A stretch of DNA of 64,000 nucleotides from NCBI GenBank assembly GCA_047967505.1, contig CM106538.1. The stretch is one strand, 5' to 3'. Shown here one piece after another: positions 58,596 to 64,000 of the stretch (its first letter is position 1; every line of letters begins with the position of its first letter). This stretch comes from Dipteris shenzhenensis. Its lineage: Eukaryota; Polypodiophyta; Polypodiopsida; Gleicheniales. Below the pieces are notes generated by a model. That model did not search any database. It worked only from the letters and a program-made list of their open reading frames with translations, and was not told where the DNA came from. Position numbers and translations under genes: made by a program.

Positions 58596-59768
58596 ATGGC
58601 TATAGATTTTTTTCCAGGGATGGATGTGATTTTATGTAGCAAAAGAGAAGTAGTTGCATTTGCTACAATCCATGATAGTGATCCCAATTCAGTTTGCCAC
58701 TTTCGAAGACTTGGCGAAGATAAGGTGGCAGTTACTGTATCAAAGATTCTTAGCGCACATGTTGAGCTAAAGTATAAATGTGGAGATATGGAAACACTTG
58801 GAGATGTTATGCCCTACAATACATCCAACAAATCATTTATAGCATGGGACAAAGATGAGACTTATGCAACAGACATTATCAAGAATACAAAGTGCACCAC
58901 CTTGGATTTTACTATAGGGGACATTTTGCAAATGAGATCATTTGCAAATAAGACTGTAGCAGAAGGTGAAGTATTGGGATTTGAATAAGGGAGCAATGGT
59001 CATTTGCACAGATGAGGATTCTAAAAGTCACTGATGATGGTATGGTTGATAACATAACATCCTTATGTAATCCCTACTATGAGGTAGGCAAGAATATGAG
59101 ATGGAGCATGCAATTTTCAAACATGAGAAAGAGGCACGTGGTTTTCAATGATAAAGACAAGGTATACTACAATATCAAAGGACCTAAAATGCGTGCCCAT
59201 GTGCCAGGCTCTATCACTTCAAATGTGGATGATTTCAATATACTCAATTATAGAAGTGACATCTTATTTGGAGTGGATGAGTTCATTGGTTCTGAGAAAC
59301 AAAATGATTTTAGAAGTGAAGCCTTATCTGGGGGTGGATGAGTTCTTGCACAGTGAGAAGGGCAAAGGTTTCAATAGCGATGTCTTGTCAAGTGTGGATG
59401 AGTTCATGCATATTAACAAACCTGGTGTCAATCAAGCTTGTGGATTTGTGAAAGCCATGCAAGATGTCCCAATGAGTGATGTTCTCTCAGGAGTGGAAGA
59501 GTTTCAAGGTTCTCAATACTCTCGTAGAATATTGAATTCATTGAATGGTCCTAAGAGTATGTCAAAAACAAGGATGAGATCAATAGAGGGTTATTCAATA
59601 TTTAACTTTGATTGTGATATGGACAAGGATGCAACGACCAATCATGGATGCTTGGCTACAAACAAATGTGAGGAGAAGAAGTGCATAAATACAAATAACA
59701 ACGTGCACGCGGAAAGAAAATGGTCATACATATGCATGAAGAGAAAGCGAATCCAGGCAGATCCATAA
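58596..59768 (+). pseudogene. DUF8039-like coding relic with LSGVDEF repeats
   Basis: The first frame (ATG at 58596, open to 58985) reads MAIDFFPGMDVILCSKREVV then VAVTVSKILSAHVELKY and an FIAWDKDE motif. The pattern resembles DUF8039 proteins, which plant DNA transposons with Ulp1 genes often encode; I assign this from memory of the pattern. After a stop, the frame resumes at 59012 and later contains four related motifs: ILFGVDEF, ALSGG/VDEF, VLSSVDEF and VLSGVEEF. A run of five G near 59331 shifts the frame in the second motif. A Lys/Arg-rich tail ends at a TAA at 59766-59768. Copia copy 2 starts 234 bp later. Confidence 0.4.
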
Positions 59769-60001
59769 AAGCAACCAAAGAGGAAGAGAGTAATGAAGGA
59801 GGAGAACATGTTAAATGCATTGGGATATCTATGTTGCAAGCGAAGATGTATGCGCTTCATTGATCTTGCAGACATCAGGGAATGTAGAGGACACGTGTGG
59901 CAAAGAAGAGGAAGCGAAAGAAGTGAATGCCTTCTCACAAGTCTCTCTTGCTTTCTTCAGAATGGCAATAAAAGGCTAAGTTCAAGACAAAAGGTAAAAC
60001 C

Positions 60002-60171
60002 TGTGGGGTTAAAGTTCACTGTGCCTTAACCCTAGTTATGTACAATACTCAAACACATATATAAATGAATGAAAAAGAAGATTAGGGTGGTTCTGCACCC
60101 ACCAAAACTTGTGTGGCTCTCTGTCTCTCTCTCTCCTTCTTCCGTTCTTGCTTCCGTTGAGAGCACTCTCA
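60002..60171 (+). repeat. 5' LTR of Copia copy 2
   Basis: Starts TGTGGGGTTAAAG and ends GAGAGCACTCTCA. 170 bp, with the AAATGAATGAAAAAGAAG segment as in the 5' LTR of copy 1. Confidence 0.93.
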
Positions 60172-60173
60172 AC

Positions 60174-60185
60174 TGGTATCAGAGC
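60174..60185 (+). promoter_or_regulatory. Primer-binding site
   Basis: TGGTATCAGAGC, two bases after the LTR. Confidence 0.9.
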
Positions 60186-61600
60186 CCGGGTGATCTAGAT
60201 GAGCGTGCGTGAATGCTTGAAGCTCAGCAGCTCTGTGGGAGGAAGGAGAAGCTCTGTGGAAAGCTTTGTGGGTGACTTTACTTGCATCCGAGTGTGCAGA
60301 GACCTTGGAGGAACCTTTGGAAAAGTCACTTTGGCTTTACGAAGTGGTTTTGAGAGCCTGTTAAGAGCTTTCAAAGAAAAAGTCGTTTTTTGAGCTTTTC
60401 CCTGTTCCGTTCGATGACAGAGACTCCGTATTGACTTGTAGAGGCAACTATTGCTTGCTTTTGGTGTCCACATTACTTCAGGAGCTTGGAAACACCTTCA
60501 TTCTTGAATCTAGGGTCATTTCATTGGATTTCTGACTCACTGTGTCAATTCCTGCGTTTTTTGCCCGGGTGTTGGAACTCAAGTTTGGAGCAACCATTTG
60601 CAGATCTGTCAGTTCCGGTGGACTTAGGAGGTCCTAAAACTTCTATGTTGCTCATCATTCGCACTCTGGTGGAGTTTATAAACAGCTCTGTTTCAAAAAA
60701 CGTTTTTCAGCCCGTGTGTTGGACCCAATGATTGAGACCACGGTTTCCAAAACCGTCTGTCCCATTGCCTTCCGGACGCCCAAAAACCCCTACCTATCAG
60801 TTCTTGCATGATTCGGTGGAGGATTTTCAGAGTTATAAATCTCTGTGTATTCGATTTCGTCTCTTTCATACTAAGGTTTTGAAACCTTAGATTTATGCGA
60901 CATGGCAGTGGATAAGTGTTGACTCCCATTTCTCGCTCATCGGTTGGGATTTTGGAGTTCTGGCAGAAGAGAGATATTTGTAGATTTTCTTGCTGAGTCT
61001 GATTATGCAATGGCACCCATGTTTTGAAGCATCTCAGGTTCTATTTTCAGTAGTGCTCATTACCGTGGGACTATGATTTCTTGAGCATACCTTATGCAGA
61101 TCACTCTGGTTGCAGTTTGAGCAGTGTTGTGCACTCATTCGTGGTGTGCATTGGGTTGCAATGGATGATTTATAGGCCATTTGGATGCATTGCGGTCCTT
61201 ATTGGATGCGCTGATAGGCCCAAATTGCCTTGTGGGATGCTATTTTTTATGGACGCTTTGCACATGGATGCTATTTTATGCTGAGGGACAGCTTTGACAC
61301 ATTGTTGGTGATGCACTGATAGTGGTATGCTCTCTTGGATGAGATATTATTGATGCATATGCCAGTGGATGGTGTTTATGCTTGAGTCATTTGGCACTTA
61401 TTGGCATTTTCTTTTGGGCCAGATTTGCTCATATGGATGCATAGTATATGCACATGAGTCAGATGCATCTTTTGATGCTTTGAGCTTTGAGTTTTGGTGA
61501 TATTTCAGTCTATTGTGGCATACACATTTAGGTGCACCTGGTATTTGGTGTGATTCTCTCTTGCAGGGACTAGCATTTGGGATTTTGTTTCATTTGCATC

Positions 61601-63952
61601 ATGGCATCCTCTTCCACGTCTGAAAAGGAGTTTTTCAGCATTAAAAAGTTTGATGGGACAAACTTTTCTTTGTGGAAAGAACAAATAAGGGATGTGCTTA
61701 TTCAAAAGAAGCAGATTAAACCCTTGGCAGGGATTGAAGCTAAGCCTGCAAATATGTCTGAGGATGATTGGAATGAGTTGGATGCATTAGCAAAGTCTAC
61801 TATTAGACTTCATCTTGCAGAGTCAGTTTATTTCACAGTAGTAAATGAGCAGACTATGGAAGATTTGTGGAAGAAACTGTGTGCCACTTATGAGAAGGAA
61901 ACTGCCTCTAATAAAGTTTACCTCATGAAGAGGTTGTTTGAGCTGCAGATGAAGGAAGGGGTCTCCATTGCTTCTCACTTGAATGAATTCAATATTATTT
62001 TCAGCCAGCTTCAGGCTCAGAAAATGAATTTGGATGCAGAGACTAAGGCAATATTTCTCATATGTTCATTGCCATCCTCATGGGATACCTTTCGTATAGC
62101 TGTCGGTAACTTTGCACCTGGTGGAGTGCTGAAATTTGATGATGTTGTGGGTAGCTTGTTGGCCGAGGAGATTAGACGGAAGTCTATGGATGGCAACAAG
62201 CAGGATGCAGCCTTAAATGTGCAAAGGGGTAGATCACAGTTCAGGGGGAAGTCCCAAGAAAGAGGGAAGTCACGTAGCAAATCCAGGGCACGGAACATTG
62301 AGTGTTACCACTGTGGCAAGAAGGGCCATATGAAAAAGGATTGCTACAAGCTAAAAAGAGAGCAAAGGGATAAGAAAAAGAATGCAAATTGGGGTGCAAA
62401 TCAAAAGGAAGAGAGTCCAAGGGAGGACAAAGGAAAAGTGAAGATCGAGGAGATCAATGCAATCACACATGATAGTGACAATGACGTTCTCTTCATGTCT
62501 AGTTTATCTGCAGAGTTGCTTACCACTTCAGATGATGCATATTCCCAGGATTGGATTTTGGATTCTGGTGCTTCATTCCATGTTACTCCCCATAGGGAAT
62601 GGTTCTCCACTTATGATAGTGGAAAGACAGGTTGTGTGCATCTTGGAAATGACTATGCATGTGACATAGTGGGAGCAGGTGACATAAAGTTTTCTTTTGC
62701 AAATGGGTCTGCATTTGTTTTGAAACATGTGAGACATGTGCCTAAGCTGACCAAGAGTCTTATTTCAGTGGGTCAGCTAGATGATGCTGGTTTTCACACC
62801 ACTTTTGGCTTTCAGAGTTGGAAAATTCAAAAGGGCTCTATGCTTTTGGCTAGGGGTGCCAAGTGTGGGACTTTGTATCCCTTACATGTATCAGGGGTAT
62901 TTGATCATGTTGTTGCAATAACCGAGCAACCAAGCACTTCTTTGTGGCATTGCAGGTTGGGGCACATGAGCCAGAATGGAATGAAACTCTTATGCCGTTT
63001 GGGTTATGTACCGCATTTGAGTTTCTCTGATTTTGAATTTTGTGAGCACTGTCTCTATGGGAAGCAGACTAAATCAGCCCATAAAAGAAGGGGAAAGAAA
63101 GAGTTTGAAATGCTTGATTTGGTGCATTCAGACGTATGTGGTCCCATGCCTACACGGTCATTAGGCGGGGCTGAATACTATGTGACATTCATTGATGATG
63201 CAACTAGGAAAGTGTGGGCTTATGGAGAGTATCTCTCTCATGACTTTCAACATTTCTGTGATACTCGTGGGATTAAGAGGGAGCTTACATCCCCTCGTAC
63301 TCTAGAGCAAAATCCAGTTGCAGAAAAGATGAACCGTACCATTCAAGAAAGGTTGCAATGTATGCTTTCCAATGCAAGTCTTTCTGGTGGTTTTTGGGCT
63401 GAGGCAATGAAGACTGCAGTGCATGTGATCAATAGATCACCTAGTAAGAGTTTGGATGGTGGTATTCCTGAAGAGGCATGGAGTGGCAAGAAGCCCTCTT
63501 ACTCTCATTTGCGTATATTTGGGTGTGAGGCATATGCACATGTGCCAAAAGAGCTTCGAAAGAAGCTAGATCCTAAGTCTAGGAAATGCATCTTTCTGGG
63601 TTATGGTGAAAGTGGAGAGATGGGCTATCGTCTCTGGGATCCAGAAGCAAAGAAGATCATACGCAGCCATGATGTGGTCTTCAATGAGAAGAAGATGCAT
63701 AAGGCACCCATGAGGGATGTGGAAATGAGGAGAATCACTTTCCAGGATGTGAATCCACCTGCATATGTTGATAGACAGCAAGCTGTCCATGCACCAAATG
63801 TGCAAGAAATGGTACAACCAAGTACTCCCACAGGTATACAATCAAGGGTAGATTATGGATCATCTATTGGTGGAAATGATGAGCCAAATGTGGCTGATAT
63901 GGAAGTGGGACAGCAAGCTGAAATGCCCTTGAGAAGATCATCTAGAGTCTAA
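61601..63952 (+). pseudogene. Copia gag-pol polyprotein with integrase deletion and late frameshift
   Basis: Start chosen at ATG 61601 (MASSSTSEKEFFSIKKFDGT), matching copy 1. Gag ends in an intact zinc knuckle CYHCGKKGHMKKDC (62303-62343). The protease site is LDSGASFHV (about 62558). GAG_pre-integrase reads LWHCRLGHMS. Integrase keeps HSDVCGPM with the first Asp and QNPVAEKMNR with the last Glu, but 35 residues including the second Asp are missing in frame. The linker before RT is followed by a 2-bp loss near 63945 that creates a stop at 63950-63952. RT lies beyond the window. In copy 1 the corresponding bases stay open into RT. Confidence 0.92.
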
Positions 63953-64000
63953 CCGCCTGATAGGTTTGTTCTAGGGGTAGACTATGTGATGCTCACTGAT

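Larger units (their letters stand above)
60002..64000 (+). mobile_element. Copia LTR retrotransposon copy 2, cut by window edge
   Basis: Same family as 4412-10464: LTR, primer site, leader and gag-pol are collinear. Left flank AAACC (59997-60001) should recur after the missing 3' LTR. Coding sequence is much better preserved than in copy 1. Confidence 0.93.

Noticed and set aside
58440-58600. Start codon of the DUF8039-like frame at 58572
   Set aside because: That triplet is TTG. The first ATG in frame is at 58596, or the sequence is an internal exon with no start here.

Overview
This window looks like nuclear DNA from a land plant with a large, repeat-rich genome. The evidence is plant-type Copia, LINE and DUF659-hAT elements, a spliced plant-like aspartyl aminopeptidase gene with an intron of about 8.5 kb, a satellite array and long microsatellite tracts. 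I cannot assign the species or clade from the sequence alone. There are no prokaryotic operons, CRISPR arrays, tRNA or rRNA genes that I can support.

Layout. 0-4.4 kb: a Copia gag scrap, a decayed hAT transposase gene (minus strand) and short tandem repeats. 4.4-10.5 kb: a 6.05-kb Copia element with short LTRs and a perfect 5-bp target duplication, inserted into an older minus-strand Copia. 11.5-21 kb: the 3' half of a host M18 aspartyl aminopeptidase (DNPEP-like) gene in four exons. Its first intron in the window holds LINE fragments in both orientations, a truncated Copia and a second hAT relic. 21-27 kb: two diverged copies of a 2-2.4 kb segment, with a SINE-like insertion between them. 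28-32.6 kb: a decayed gag-protease relic, then a non-autonomous LTR element without recognisable genes. 32.7-35.5 kb: gene-like sequence I do not recognise.

35-44 kb: a minus-strand, intron-containing, decayed gene region. It encodes an unrecognised protein of about 900 residues, followed by three tandem modules with the His and Gln/Cys signatures of Ulp1-type (C48) cysteine proteases. Its probable first exon and promoter lie near 46.8 kb, across a polypurine intron. That promoter/exon/polypurine unit is duplicated at 47.3-49.6 kb. 50.3-58.4 kb: a satellite array with a monomer of about 182 bp and a three-monomer higher-order repeat, carrying a MITE. 58.6-59.8 kb: a plus-strand DUF8039-like coding relic. 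60.0 kb to the end: a second copy of the 4.4-kb Copia family, cut by the window edge.

Only the aminopeptidase looks like an intact host gene, and its 5' half is not in the window. Nearly everything else is mobile or repetitive DNA. The best candidate for something new is the 35-60 kb block: the triple Ulp1-like gene, its unknown N-terminal partner, the duplicated polypurine promoter unit, the satellite and the DUF8039-like relic. These may be parts of one large element, but no termini were found to prove it.
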